Shown: positions 1 through 6,443, counted from the first letter of the stretch. The stretch is 7,073 nucleotides of DNA from Limnohabitans sp. (GCA_018883305.1 VEQI01000176.1:1-7073); one strand, 5' to 3'. Notes: a model not told the origin generated them from the sequence alone. Made by a program: numbers and translations.

Positions 1-570
1 CTCGTACATCACCTGACGCGCTTCCCAGGGTTGTGCCCGTAGCGCGTTTTCGTCCATCAGTCGCGCCAGCAGTTCCTGGTCCAGACTGCCCCAGTTCACG
101 CCGATGCGCACCGGTTTGTCCCAACGCATGGCCGCTTCGATCATCTGTCCGAACTGGCGATCATGCTTGTCACCCTTGCCCACGTTGCCCGGATTGATGC
201 GGTACTTGGACAGGGCTTGCGCACAAGCTGGTTCATCGGTGAGCAGGCGATGGCCGTTGTAGTGGAAGTCGCCAATCAGCGGCACGTCAATGCCCATGCG
301 ATCCAGCTGGTCACGGATATGCGGCACGGCCTGCGCCGCAGCTGGTGTGTTGACCGTGATGCGCACCAGCTCGGAGCCCGCCACCGCCAGTTCCTTCACC
401 TGAATGGCCGTGGCAATCACGTCCTCGGTGTCGGTGTTGGTCATGGACTGCACTCGCACCGGGGCGTCACCGCCCACGGTGACCACACGCTCGCCCCAAC
501 GCACCACGGATTGCCAGGTGGTGTGTCGACCCGGTTGGGACAGAGGAATGGGAAGCTTGCTGTGACTCAT
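1..570 (-). CDS. ispG: IspG (GcpE), 4-hydroxy-3-methylbut-2-en-1-yl diphosphate synthase, 3' end cut by window edge
   Basis: This cytosolic iron-sulfur enzyme carries out the penultimate step of the MEP isoprenoid pathway, reducing MEcPP to HMBPP. I translated the minus strand by hand: the frame is open from ATG at 570 to the window edge, giving the first 190 residues of a protein that is usually about 420-430 residues in this group. Family segments visible in order are VQSMTNTDT (about 40-48), GDFHYNGH (100-107), KYRINPGNVG (122-131) and IGVNWGSL (156-163), all from the N-terminal TIM-barrel part. The C-terminal domain with the cluster-binding cysteines lies outside the window, so those residues cannot be checked. 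The start has no good Shine-Dalgarno sequence. An upstream ATG at 599 is out of frame. The gene follows rodZ by 46 bases on the same strand and is probably cotranscribed with it. Identity is secure; the exact start is a little less so. Confidence 0.95.
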   Translation of the reverse strand, partial: MSHSKLPIPLSQPGRHTTWQSVVRWGERVVTVGGDAPVRVQSMTNTDTEDVIATAIQVKELAVAGSELVRITVNTPAAAQAVPHIRDQLDRMGIDVPLIGDFHYNGHRLLTDEPACAQALSKYRINPGNVGKGDKHDRQFGQMIEAAMRWDKPVRIGVNWGSLDQELLARLMDENALRAQPWEARQVMYE

Positions 571-616
571 GGCGTGTAACAGTGGCAACGAAGAAACATG
601 GAGGCAGACCGCCGAC

Positions 617-1369
617 TCAGCGACGGGACGGCGTGACAGGCTCAATCCGCAGCGCGGGGGTGGTCGGCGCGGGTGTGGACAAAGGGTTACCCGGTGGCGA
701 CTCCAACGCGCCCGTCGCGGGCATCGGTGCACTTGGCGTGACCACCGGGGCAATGCCCGTGATACTGGCGCCAGCAGGCCCAGCTGGCGCGGCCGTGGCA
801 CCAGACACCTCTTGCGCAGAGACCACCGGCTCTGCCCCAGGCACACCTTGTGGCGGAATGTCCAGGGCCGATGCAGGCGCTTTCACCACCACGCGCTGGG
901 GCGAAGCGGCAAACCAACCGCCCACCACAATCACCGCAATGACAAAGACCCAGATCATCCAGGGTGGCACCGTGGGGCTGGCGAAGGGTCCCCGAGACAA
1001 GTTGAAACGCGGACGAGACAAGGGGCGCGACATGGGCTCACCCTGCATCGTCACATGTTGGCGCAGACCCGGCGTCGGCTGGGCTGCATGGCTAGGCATC
1101 AGAGCCAGCACGGGCTCCGAATCCTTGCCAAGATAGCGGCAGCAGCTCATGGCCAGGGCGCGCGCGAAGGCCACGTCGGGTAGCTCCTCGTAACGCTCCG
1201 CTTCCAAACATTCAATCTTGGCACGCGTGACCTTGAGCGCGGCGGCCATGGCCACCACATGCAGGCCGGCGGCCTCCCGGTATTGACGCAACAACTGGCC
1301 CGCCCCGGTGGGAGGTGACGAAACAGTTCCCGAAGGGGTGGAGGGAGAAGTCAAAGTGGAGTCTGTCAT
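617..1369 (-). CDS. rodZ: RodZ-like cytoskeletal membrane protein, short form without the C-terminal DUF4115 domain
   Basis: RodZ is an inner-membrane protein that links MreB filaments to the cell-wall elongation machinery. The 250-residue product has a Ser/Thr/Pro-rich N-terminus, an Xre-type helix-turn-helix domain at about 23-85 (GQLLRQYREAAGLHVVAMA, then a LEAERYEELPD segment), one transmembrane helix at about 137-155 (PPWMIWVFVIAVIVVGGWF), and a Pro/Ala-rich tail of about 95 residues that would be periplasmic. By eye, AFARAL at 68-73 aligns with the E. coli TFVRGY segment that contacts MreB, keeping the Phe and replacing the Tyr with Leu. Many RodZ proteins exceed 300 residues and end in a DUF4115 beta domain. 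None is recognisable here, and ispG starts 46 bases after the stop, leaving no room for one. The ATG lies 8 bases after rlmN with only a weak GAG as ribosome binding site, so translational coupling is likely. The family call rests on domain order and the place before ispG. Confidence 0.85.
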   Translation of the reverse strand: MTDSTLTSPSTPSGTVSSPPTGAGQLLRQYREAAGLHVVAMAAALKVTRAKIECLEAERYEELPDVAFARALAMSCCRYLGKDSEPVLALMPSHAAQPTPGLRQHVTMQGEPMSRPLSRPRFNLSRGPFASPTVPPWMIWVFVIAVIVVGGWFAASPQRVVVKAPASALDIPPQGVPGAEPVVSAQEVSGATAAPAGPAGASITGIAPVVTPSAPMPATGALESPPGNPLSTPAPTTPALRIEPVTPSRR

Positions 1370-1377
1370 AGGGAGTC

Positions 1378-2502
1378 TCAGGCCTGCGCCCGGATGATCT
1401 CGATGGTCCGCTGGCGAGCCACGCGACGCTGCACATCCGTGCGGTCAAGCACATCACCGGCCAGTTGACCACACGCCGCGTCGATGTCATCGCCACGGGT
1501 CTTGCGCACGGTGGTCACGATGCCGGCTTTCATCAAAAGCCGCGCGAAGGTCTGCACCGCCTCGGTCGGGGAACGCTTCAGCCCGGAAGCGGGAAACGGG
1601 TTGAAAGGAATGAGATTCAGCTTGCACGGCACCCCAGCGCTACCTCGCAGCTGCAGCAGGTTAATCAGTGCTTGCGCGTGTTCGGGTTGGTCGTTGACGC
1701 CATCCAGCATGCAGTATTCGAACGTGATGAAGTCGCGCGGCGCTGCGGGCAGATAACGGCGACACGCATCGAGCAACTCGGCGATGGGGTATTTGCGGTT
1801 GATCGGCACCAGGGCATCACGCAAATCGTCCAGGGGCGCATGCAGCGACACCGCCAGCGCCACTGGGCAATCCTGGGCCAGGCGATCCATCATGGGCACC
1901 ACCCCGGAGGTGGAGACGGTGACACGTCGACGCGAGAGTCCGTAGGCATGGTCATCGAGCATGGTCCGCAACGCCGGCACCAGCGCGGCATAGTTTTGCA
2001 GTGGCTCACCCATACCCATCATCACCACATTGGAGATGATGCGCTGCTGCAGGCCAAACTCGCGCCGCAGCGTGTGTTCCACAAACCACAGCTGCGCCAG
2101 TATTTCGGCGGTGGTGAGATTGCGGCTGAACCCTTGATGGCCAGTGGAGCAAAAACGGCACCCCACCGCACAACCCGCCTGCGAGGAAACGCACAAGGTG
2201 GCGCGGTCGTCTTCAGGAATGAACACGGACTCGATGGCGTTGCCATCACCCACGTCGAACAGCCACTTGATGGTGCCATCCGAAGAATCTTGACGCTGCA
2301 GCACGGGCAGCTCGCGGATCTCGGCCAGTTGATGGAGCTTGGCGCGGAAATCGCGGGCCAGATCGGTCATCTGGTCGAAGTCGCGCACACCCCGTTGATG
2401 AACCCAGCGAAACAGCTGGGTGGCCCGGAATTTTTTTTCACCCAGCCCCTCGCACCAGCCAATCAACCCAGGCAGATCAAAATCGAGCAGGTTGACCATC
2501 AT
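1378..2502 (-). CDS. rlmN: RlmN, dual-specificity 23S rRNA (A2503-C2) / tRNA (A37-C2) methyltransferase
   Basis: RlmN is a cytosolic radical-SAM enzyme that makes 2-methyladenosine at A2503 of 23S rRNA, in the peptidyl transferase centre, and at position 37 of some tRNAs. The product is 374 residues, normal for the family. The radical-SAM cluster motif CxxxCxxC is C111-C115-C118 (GCAVGCRFC), preceded by the family signature FIPEDDRATLCVSSQ (94-108). A GMGEPL motif for SAM binding is at 163-168. C344 in DIDAACGQL matches the cysteine that forms the methyl-transfer adduct (C355 in E. coli, by eye). All residues needed for activity appear present. The gene begins with two consecutive ATGs (2502 and 2499) and no clear Shine-Dalgarno sequence precedes either, so the first is taken by convention. 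It lies 37 bases after ndk and 8 bases before rodZ. An eight-A run at codons 22-25 is noted separately. Confidence 0.97.
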   Translation of the reverse strand: MMVNLLDFDLPGLIGWCEGLGEKKFRATQLFRWVHQRGVRDFDQMTDLARDFRAKLHQLAEIRELPVLQRQDSSDGTIKWLFDVGDGNAIESVFIPEDDRATLCVSSQAGCAVGCRFCSTGHQGFSRNLTTAEILAQLWFVEHTLRREFGLQQRIISNVVMMGMGEPLQNYAALVPALRTMLDDHAYGLSRRRVTVSTSGVVPMMDRLAQDCPVALAVSLHAPLDDLRDALVPINRKYPIAELLDACRRYLPAAPRDFITFEYCMLDGVNDQPEHAQALINLLQLRGSAGVPCKLNLIPFNPFPASGLKRSPTEAVQTFARLLMKAGIVTTVRKTRGDDIDAACGQLAGDVLDRTDVQRRVARQRTIEIIRAQA

Positions 2503-2539
2503 GGGGCTGGCGTCAAGGGGCGACCGGTACAGGACCGGC

Positions 2540-2965
2540 TCAGCGGCTGTAGACGTTCATCCCGGCGAAGAAGAACGACACTTCCTGACGAGCGGTGTCG
2601 GGACCATCGGAGCCGTGCACGGCGTTGGCATCGATGCTGTCGGCGAAGTCGGCGCGAATGGTGCCGGGGGCGGCTTTCTTGGGATCGGTGGCGCCCATGA
2701 GGTCGCGGTTTTTCTGGATGGCGTTGTCACCCTCCAGCACCTGGATCATCACCGGGCCGGAGACCATGAAGTCCACCAGGTCCTTGAAGAAGGGACGCTC
2801 TTTGTGCACAGCGTAGAAAGCCTCGGCTTCGCCACGGGACAGGTGGGCCATGCGAGAAGCCACCACCTTCAGACCCGCACCTTCGAAACGGGCGTAGATC
2901 TGGCCGATCACGTTCTTGGCGACGGCATCAGGTTTGATGATGGAGAGGGTGCGTTCGATAGCCAT
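2540..2965 (-). CDS. ndk: Nucleoside diphosphate kinase
   Basis: Ndk moves the gamma phosphate of ATP to other nucleoside diphosphates through a phosphohistidine intermediate, balancing the NTP and dNTP pools in the cytosol. The product is 141 residues, the standard bacterial length. The N-terminal signature ERTLSIIKPDAV (4-15) is present. The active-site segment NAVHGSD places the catalytic histidine at 117, and the following S119 and D120 are conserved in the family. K11, Y51, F59, R87 and R104 fall where nucleotide-binding residues are expected. The start ATG at 2965 follows an AGAAAG box by about 8 bases, a weak ribosome binding site, with an AT-rich promoter-like stretch just upstream. 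The gene appears to lead the ndk–rlmN–rodZ–ispG group. Nothing about the protein is unusual. Confidence 0.98.
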   Translation of the reverse strand: MAIERTLSIIKPDAVAKNVIGQIYARFEGAGLKVVASRMAHLSRGEAEAFYAVHKERPFFKDLVDFMVSGPVMIQVLEGDNAIQKNRDLMGATDPKKAAPGTIRADFADSIDANAVHGSDGPDTARQEVSFFFAGMNVYSR

Positions 2966-2985
2966 GACAATTGCTTTCTGTTGAA

Positions 2986-3014
2986 AAAATAAACACTTTT
3001 TGCTGCTTGCGCAA
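2986..3014 (-). promoter_or_regulatory. Putative sigma-70 promoter for ndk
   Basis: On the minus strand a −35-like TTGCGC (3014-3009) and a −10-like TATTTT (2991-2986) are 17 bases apart, the preferred spacing. They match the consensus at 3 and 4 of 6 positions. The expected transcript start near 2979 would leave a leader of about 14 bases before the ndk ATG. The −10 side is AT-rich in an otherwise GC-rich window, which supports a promoter. The −35 box overlaps an 8-base palindrome TTGCGCAA (3007-3014). The motif match is modest and no start site has been mapped. Confidence 0.4.
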
Positions 3015-3029
3015 AGTCCGTCATTTTAA

Positions 3030-3045
3030 CCTGGCTTGGGCCAGG
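3030..3045 (-). terminator. Hairpin after rluB, possible weak terminator
   Basis: CCTGGC and GCCAGG form a perfect 6-bp stem around a 4-base loop, 24 bases after the rluB stop codon and upstream of the ndk promoter candidate. On the minus strand it is followed by TTAAAATGA rather than a run of T, so it is not a canonical intrinsic terminator. It may stabilise the 3' end of the transcript or only slow polymerase. The position between two likely transcription units is the main support. Confidence 0.3.
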
Positions 3046-3068
3046 CGCTGAAGCGCTGCCGGCTGTGA

Positions 3069-4364
3069 TCAGCCGCGCTTGCCGCCTCGGCGCGGTCCCG
3101 CACCGCCACCGGCACCGCCGGATCCGAAGCCGCGACGCCCCGCACCGCCGCCACCCTGGCCACGACCCGTGGCCGTGCCACGTCGGAAACCGTCGGCACC
3201 GATATACCCCAGGCTGGTTTTCATGGGGTCGGGCTGCTGGGCACGTGCGCCCTGTCGCTTGTCCTTGGGGGTGCCGTCAAAAGCCGCACGCGGCCCCTGG
3301 CCGGAACGGTCGGATCGACGGGGGCGCACCCCGGCCGGCTTGCCTGCGCCGCGCGCACCAGGCGCACCCGTGACGGGCCGTGCGGACATGCCGGCGGCTT
3401 GCAGGAGCTGCGCGATGTCCCGCTCACCCAGCTCCATGAAATGCCCGCGCTTGAGACCGCGAGGGAGCACCACGGCACCGTAACGGATACGGATCAGCCG
3501 GCTCACCGCGTGACCCACGGCCTCAAAAAGACGCCGCACCTCACGGTTACGCCCTTCATGAATGGTCACCCGGTACCAGCAGTTGGAGCCTTCGCCACCA
3601 CCATCTTCCAGCGTGGTGAACTGAGCCGGACCATCGTCCAGGTTGACGCCATCTCGCAGGCGCTGTTTTTCCTCGTTGGAGAGGGCCCCCAGCACGCGCA
3701 CGGCGTACTCTCTCTCCAGACCAAACCGAGGATGCATCAGCTGGTTGGCCAACTCACCGGAGCTGGTGAACAACAGCAACCCCTCCGTGTTGAGGTCCAG
3801 CCGGCCGACCGATTGCCACTTGCCCTGGTACAGACGCGGCAGCTTGCGAAACACCGTCGGGCGGTTTTGCGGGTCATCGTGGGTCACCACTTCACCCACC
3901 GGCTTGTGATAGGCAATCACACGGGCGGGCGGAGGTTCGATGCGGACGCGAATGGGTTTTCCGTTGACCTTGATCTGGTCACCGTACTGAATGCGCTGCC
4001 CCACGTGGGCGGGTTCGTTGTTGACCGAGATGCGCCCTTCCAGGATGAGCTGCTCCATCTCCAGGCGTGAACCCAGGCCGGCCTGGGCCAGCACCTTGTG
4101 CAGCTTGGGGGCGTCGGGCTGGGGGGCCAGCACGCGCTTGAGCTGAGGGGCATCGGACTCGTCGGGGGCTTCGTCGTCGAACTGGCCGGAAACCACGTCA
4201 CTGAAACGGATGGACTCCAGGTCTTCATCGAGTTCAGTGGGCCTGGCCACCAGGTCGGATGCGGACTCGGGCAAGTGATCTGGCCCATCGGCCAACTCAC
4301 CAGTGTCAGGCACAGCAGAGGGGGTCAGCGGACGCTTGCGACTGCGTGAGCGTGGTGTGTTCAT
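3069..4364 (-). CDS. rluB: RluB-type 23S rRNA pseudouridine synthase (RsuA family) with long acidic N-terminal and Gly/Arg-rich C-terminal extensions
   Basis: RluB converts U2605 of 23S rRNA to pseudouridine. The 431-residue product has an acidic N-terminal extension (to about 75), an S4 RNA-binding domain (about 87-135, KLHKVLAQAGLGSR), the RsuA/RluB catalytic domain with GRLDLNTEG, where D190 is the expected nucleophile, the conserved EGRNREVRRLFEAVGH segment (270-285), and a basic tail (about 328-431) rich in Gly and Arg. Two starts are possible: GTG at 4367 (4-base GTGA overlap with the scpB stop) and ATG at 4364 (TGATG overlap). I chose ATG because a GAGG box at 4375-4372 is 7 bases before it and only 4 before the GTG. 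The overlap implies translational coupling to scpB, a pairing conserved widely in bacteria. RluB and its close relatives RluE and RluF are hard to separate by eye; the length and the scpB neighbour favour RluB. Confidence 0.93.
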   Translation of the reverse strand: MNTPRSRSRKRPLTPSAVPDTGELADGPDHLPESASDLVARPTELDEDLESIRFSDVVSGQFDDEAPDESDAPQLKRVLAPQPDAPKLHKVLAQAGLGSRLEMEQLILEGRISVNNEPAHVGQRIQYGDQIKVNGKPIRVRIEPPPARVIAYHKPVGEVVTHDDPQNRPTVFRKLPRLYQGKWQSVGRLDLNTEGLLLFTSSGELANQLMHPRFGLEREYAVRVLGALSNEEKQRLRDGVNLDDGPAQFTTLEDGGGEGSNCWYRVTIHEGRNREVRRLFEAVGHAVSRLIRIRYGAVVLPRGLKRGHFMELGERDIAQLLQAAGMSARPVTGAPGARGAGKPAGVRPRRSDRSGQGPRAAFDGTPKDKRQGARAQQPDPMKTSLGYIGADGFRRGTATGRGQGGGGAGRRGFGSGGAGGGAGPRRGGKRG

Positions 4365-5215
4365 CACGCGTCCTCGGGGTGATCATCCGCCACCGGCATC
4401 ATGGGGTCCTCGGGACCCACCGCCTGCATGTCCTGGATGTCGGGCGCAGAACGCGCCTCTTGCGTCAGGGGGTCTGGCGACACCTCGGGTTGAGCGTCTA
4501 TTTGAGTCTCGTCTTGCGTATCCACCTGATCTTGGGCATAGACGTTCGCTTCGGGCGTAGGCACCGTCGGATCAGGCGCCACCTCATCAGATGCAGCCCC
4601 CATCGGGAGGGACTCCTGCGGCATGCCCGCGGCGGCATCACCCAGGGCCAACTGGGGATCGGCCATCACGCCTTCCAGTGCAGCCAGGTTTTCCAGGGCC
4701 GCGCCCGGGTTTTCCAGGGTGGGCAATTGGTCCAGCGAGGCCAGCCCCAGGTCATCCAGAAACTGTCGGGTGGTGGCATACAAGGCCGGACGACCCACGG
4801 TTTCACGGTGTCCGATCACCTCCACCCAGCCACGGTCTTCCAGTTGCTTGATGACCAGGGAGTTGATGGTCACGCCCCGGATGTCTTCCATGTCGCCACG
4901 GGTGACCGGTTGACGGTAGGCAATGATGGCCAGGGTTTCCATGGCCGCGCGGGAGTATTTGGGGGGCTTTTCCGGATGCAGACGATCCAGGTATTCGCGC
5001 AACTCGGGGCGGCTTTGGAAACGCCAGCCACTGGCCACCTGGACCAGCTCCACACCGCGCTGCGTCCAGTCCAGCTGCAAGGATTCCAGCAGGCTGCGCA
5101 GGGTGTCGCTGCCCAGTTGATCGGCAAACAGGGTACGCATGTCGGCCATCGACATGGGCTGGGTGGCACAAATCAGGGCCGTCTCAAGGATACGCTTGGC
5201 ATCCGCCGTATTCAT
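4364..5215 (-). CDS. scpB: ScpB, segregation and condensation protein B, with a long acidic C-terminal tail
   Basis: ScpB is a winged-helix (kite) subunit that works as a dimer with ScpA and SMC in chromosome condensation and segregation at the nucleoid. From ATG at 5215 the product is 283 residues. Two winged-helix domains cover about 1-85 and 86-150. The family core KYSRAAMETLAIIAYRQPVT with RGDMEDIRGV (about 86-115) and the GRPALYATT turn (141-149) are plain. Beyond about residue 165 the sequence is low complexity and acidic; in the last 101 residues I count 23 Asp/Glu and one Arg. A longer reading from GTG at 5269 adds 18 residues (Cys/Pro-rich, unlike the family), so ATG 5215 is preferred; GGAA upstream is a weak ribosome binding site. 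scpA is not adjacent in this window. The gene overlaps rluB by one base and follows rluD after 96 bases. Confidence 0.95.
   Translation of the reverse strand: MNTADAKRILETALICATQPMSMADMRTLFADQLGSDTLRSLLESLQLDWTQRGVELVQVASGWRFQSRPELREYLDRLHPEKPPKYSRAAMETLAIIAYRQPVTRGDMEDIRGVTINSLVIKQLEDRGWVEVIGHRETVGRPALYATTRQFLDDLGLASLDQLPTLENPGAALENLAALEGVMADPQLALGDAAAGMPQESLPMGAASDEVAPDPTVPTPEANVYAQDQVDTQDETQIDAQPEVSPDPLTQEARSAPDIQDMQAVGPEDPMMPVADDHPEDA
4372..4375 (-). promoter_or_regulatory. Ribosome binding site deciding the rluB start
   Basis: GAGG (part of GAGGA) inside the last codons of scpB lies 7 bases before ATG at 4364 but only 4 bases before the GTG at 4367. Usual spacing therefore favours the ATG. 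Confidence 0.6.
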
Positions 5216-5249
5216 GGTGTCATTCCGCTGTGAGGACGGGCAAGGGGAT

Positions 5250-5301
5250 GGGGGTTGACAGGCAGCCACCTGCGGTCAGGCCGCGCCGGGCTGCAACCCC
5301 C
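5250..5301 (-). repeat. Perfect 8-bp inverted repeat in the rluD–scpB gap
   Basis: GGGGGTTG (5250-5257) and CAACCCCC (5294-5301) are exact inverted copies separated by 36 bases, within the 96-base gap between the rluD stop and the scpB ATG. The loop contains a second smaller inverted pair, CAGG and CCTG. In the RNA made from the minus strand this could fold into a GC-rich stem-loop upstream of scpB. There is no T tract, so it does not look like a simple intrinsic terminator. No promoter is evident in this gap, so scpB may be read from rluD. Confidence 0.4.
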
Positions 5302-5311
5302 GAGAGACGCC

Positions 5312-6442
5312 TCAGGCAAGGGCCGGAAGCTGTTCTTCATTGTATCGCAGGCCCACGGCCTGCAAGGCTGCATCCAGGTCGGCGGGCCAGTCGGCACGGC
5401 AACTCAGCCACTCGCCGGTGATGGGGTGATGCAGACTCAGCCGAAAGGCATGCAGGGCCTGGCGTTGCAGGCCTTCCAGCGCCGGTCCGCCGTACTGGCT
5501 GTCGCCAAACAGGCGATGCCCCAAATGTGAGAGGTGCACCCGGATTTGGTGGGTGCGCCCCGTGTGTAATCGGCAGTGCACCCAGCACCCCTGTTCACTG
5601 GTGGCCAGGCAGCGCACAGTGGTGCGGGCGGCCTTGCCAGCTTGGCGTGACAGGTCCACCACCGCCATGCGCAGGCGATGCTGCGGATCTCGGCCTATGG
5701 CGGCATCCACCTCCACCTCCTGCGGACCACGCCAGGCGCCCTGCGCAATGGCCAGATATTCACGCTTGACCTCGCGCGCGGCAATCATGGCCATCAATCG
5801 GTCCTGACACACGCGGGTGCGTGCCACCAGCATCAGCCCACTGGTGTCTTTGTCCAGCCGATGCACGATGCCGGCACGCGGCAAGGTGGCCGCCTGTGCC
5901 TCCAGGGCCAGCAAGCCGTTGAGCAAGGTGCCACTCCAGTTGCCCGGCGCGGGATGCACCACCAGGCCGGGTGGCTTATCAATGATGCGCAGGTGCTCGT
6001 CCTCATAGACGATGCGTAAATCCATGGTCTGGGGCACAAAGGCCTGGCTTTGCGGCGTGGGCTTGAGCGACGCCCGATACACCTGGCCAACGCGGACACG
6101 CGTGGCCGGCTTGAGCACCACCCGCGTGGCACCCGAGGACTCGCAGACCTCAATGGCTCCCTCGGCCATGAGCTGTTGCACGTGACTGCGGGAAAACTCG
6201 CGCAGGTGTTGCGCCAGCACCCGGTCCAGGCGTTCCCCGTGCTGGGCCGTGGGTATGGTGATCTCGCGCACCTCCAGCCGCGGTTCCAGTTCGTCCAACA
6301 GTTCGGTGCCCACCTCCGCTTCCAGGGCACAAGCCGAGGCTTCTTGAGCGGCAGGCTTTGTGGGTGCCTGCGGCACGCTGGGGTGAGGCGCGAGCGCGTC
6401 CTGGGGTGCAATGGCAGATAATGGTGGACTGACGTGCTTCAA
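5312..6442 (-). CDS. rluD: RluD-type 23S rRNA pseudouridine synthase (RluA family)
   Basis: RluD makes pseudouridines 1911, 1915 and 1917 in helix 69 of 23S rRNA. From TTG at 6442 the product is 376 residues: a variable N-terminus, an S4-like region opening at QHGERLDRVLAQHL (about 67-80), the RluA-family block IDKPPGLVVHPAPGNWSGTL (154-173), the catalytic HRLDKDTSG with D197 as nucleophile, and HTGRTHQIRVH (293-303). The start is uncertain. The frame stays open back to GTG 6547, but that would run 94 bases into divergent bamD. TTG 6442 has an AGG 8 bases upstream and stops just short of bamD. GTG 6376 is another option without a visible ribosome binding site; a family member needs only 30-40 residues before QHGERLDR, so both 6442 and 6376 are acceptable. 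The RluD rather than RluC call rests on sequence wording and the bamD neighbour. Confidence 0.92.
   Translation of the reverse strand: MKHVSPPLSAIAPQDALAPHPSVPQAPTKPAAQEASACALEAEVGTELLDELEPRLEVREITIPTAQHGERLDRVLAQHLREFSRSHVQQLMAEGAIEVCESSGATRVVLKPATRVRVGQVYRASLKPTPQSQAFVPQTMDLRIVYEDEHLRIIDKPPGLVVHPAPGNWSGTLLNGLLALEAQAATLPRAGIVHRLDKDTSGLMLVARTRVCQDRLMAMIAAREVKREYLAIAQGAWRGPQEVEVDAAIGRDPQHRLRMAVVDLSRQAGKAARTTVRCLATSEQGCWVHCRLHTGRTHQIRVHLSHLGHRLFGDSQYGGPALEGLQRQALHAFRLSLHHPITGEWLSCRADWPADLDAALQAVGLRYNEEQLPALA
6417..6422 (+). promoter_or_regulatory. Putative −10 box for bamD inside the rluD 5' end
   Basis: GATAAT matches the −10 consensus at 5 of 6 positions. It would start transcription near 6429, leaving about 25 bases to the bamD GTG with the ribosome binding site inside. 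I see no convincing −35 box at 16-18 bases upstream and no extended −10, so support is partial. Confidence 0.35.
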
Positions 6443-6443
6443 A

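Noticed and set aside
570..599. ATG at 599 as a possible upstream start for ispG or a tiny gene
   Set aside because: It is out of frame with ispG and gives only ten codons, ending over the ispG start.
2524..2538. Inverted repeat CCGGT/ACCGG with a 5-base loop in the ndk–rlmN gap
   Set aside because: The stem is only 5 bp, no T tract follows, and such short GC repeats are common by chance in this composition. It is not reported as a terminator.
1465..2700. A 411-codon plus-strand open frame antisense to rlmN and the end of ndk
   Set aside because: It mirrors two well-identified genes, is rich in His/Gln/Arg as expected from reading GC-rich codons backwards, has no recognisable domain, and crosses a gene boundary. 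It is a shadow frame.
3079..3170. GC-rich, repeat-like stretch that could be a tandem repeat
   Set aside because: It is the Gly/Arg-rich codons of the RluB tail; no fixed repeat unit is maintained.
4259..5233. A 324-codon plus-strand open frame antisense to scpB
   Set aside because: Same shadow pattern (His/Gly/Gln/Arg-rich, no domain), lying over a gene with clear family motifs.
5216..5269. Longer scpB reading from GTG 5269
   Set aside because: It adds 18 residues (Cys/Pro/Ser-rich) not expected in the family. The ATG at 5215 directly opens the usual first helix.
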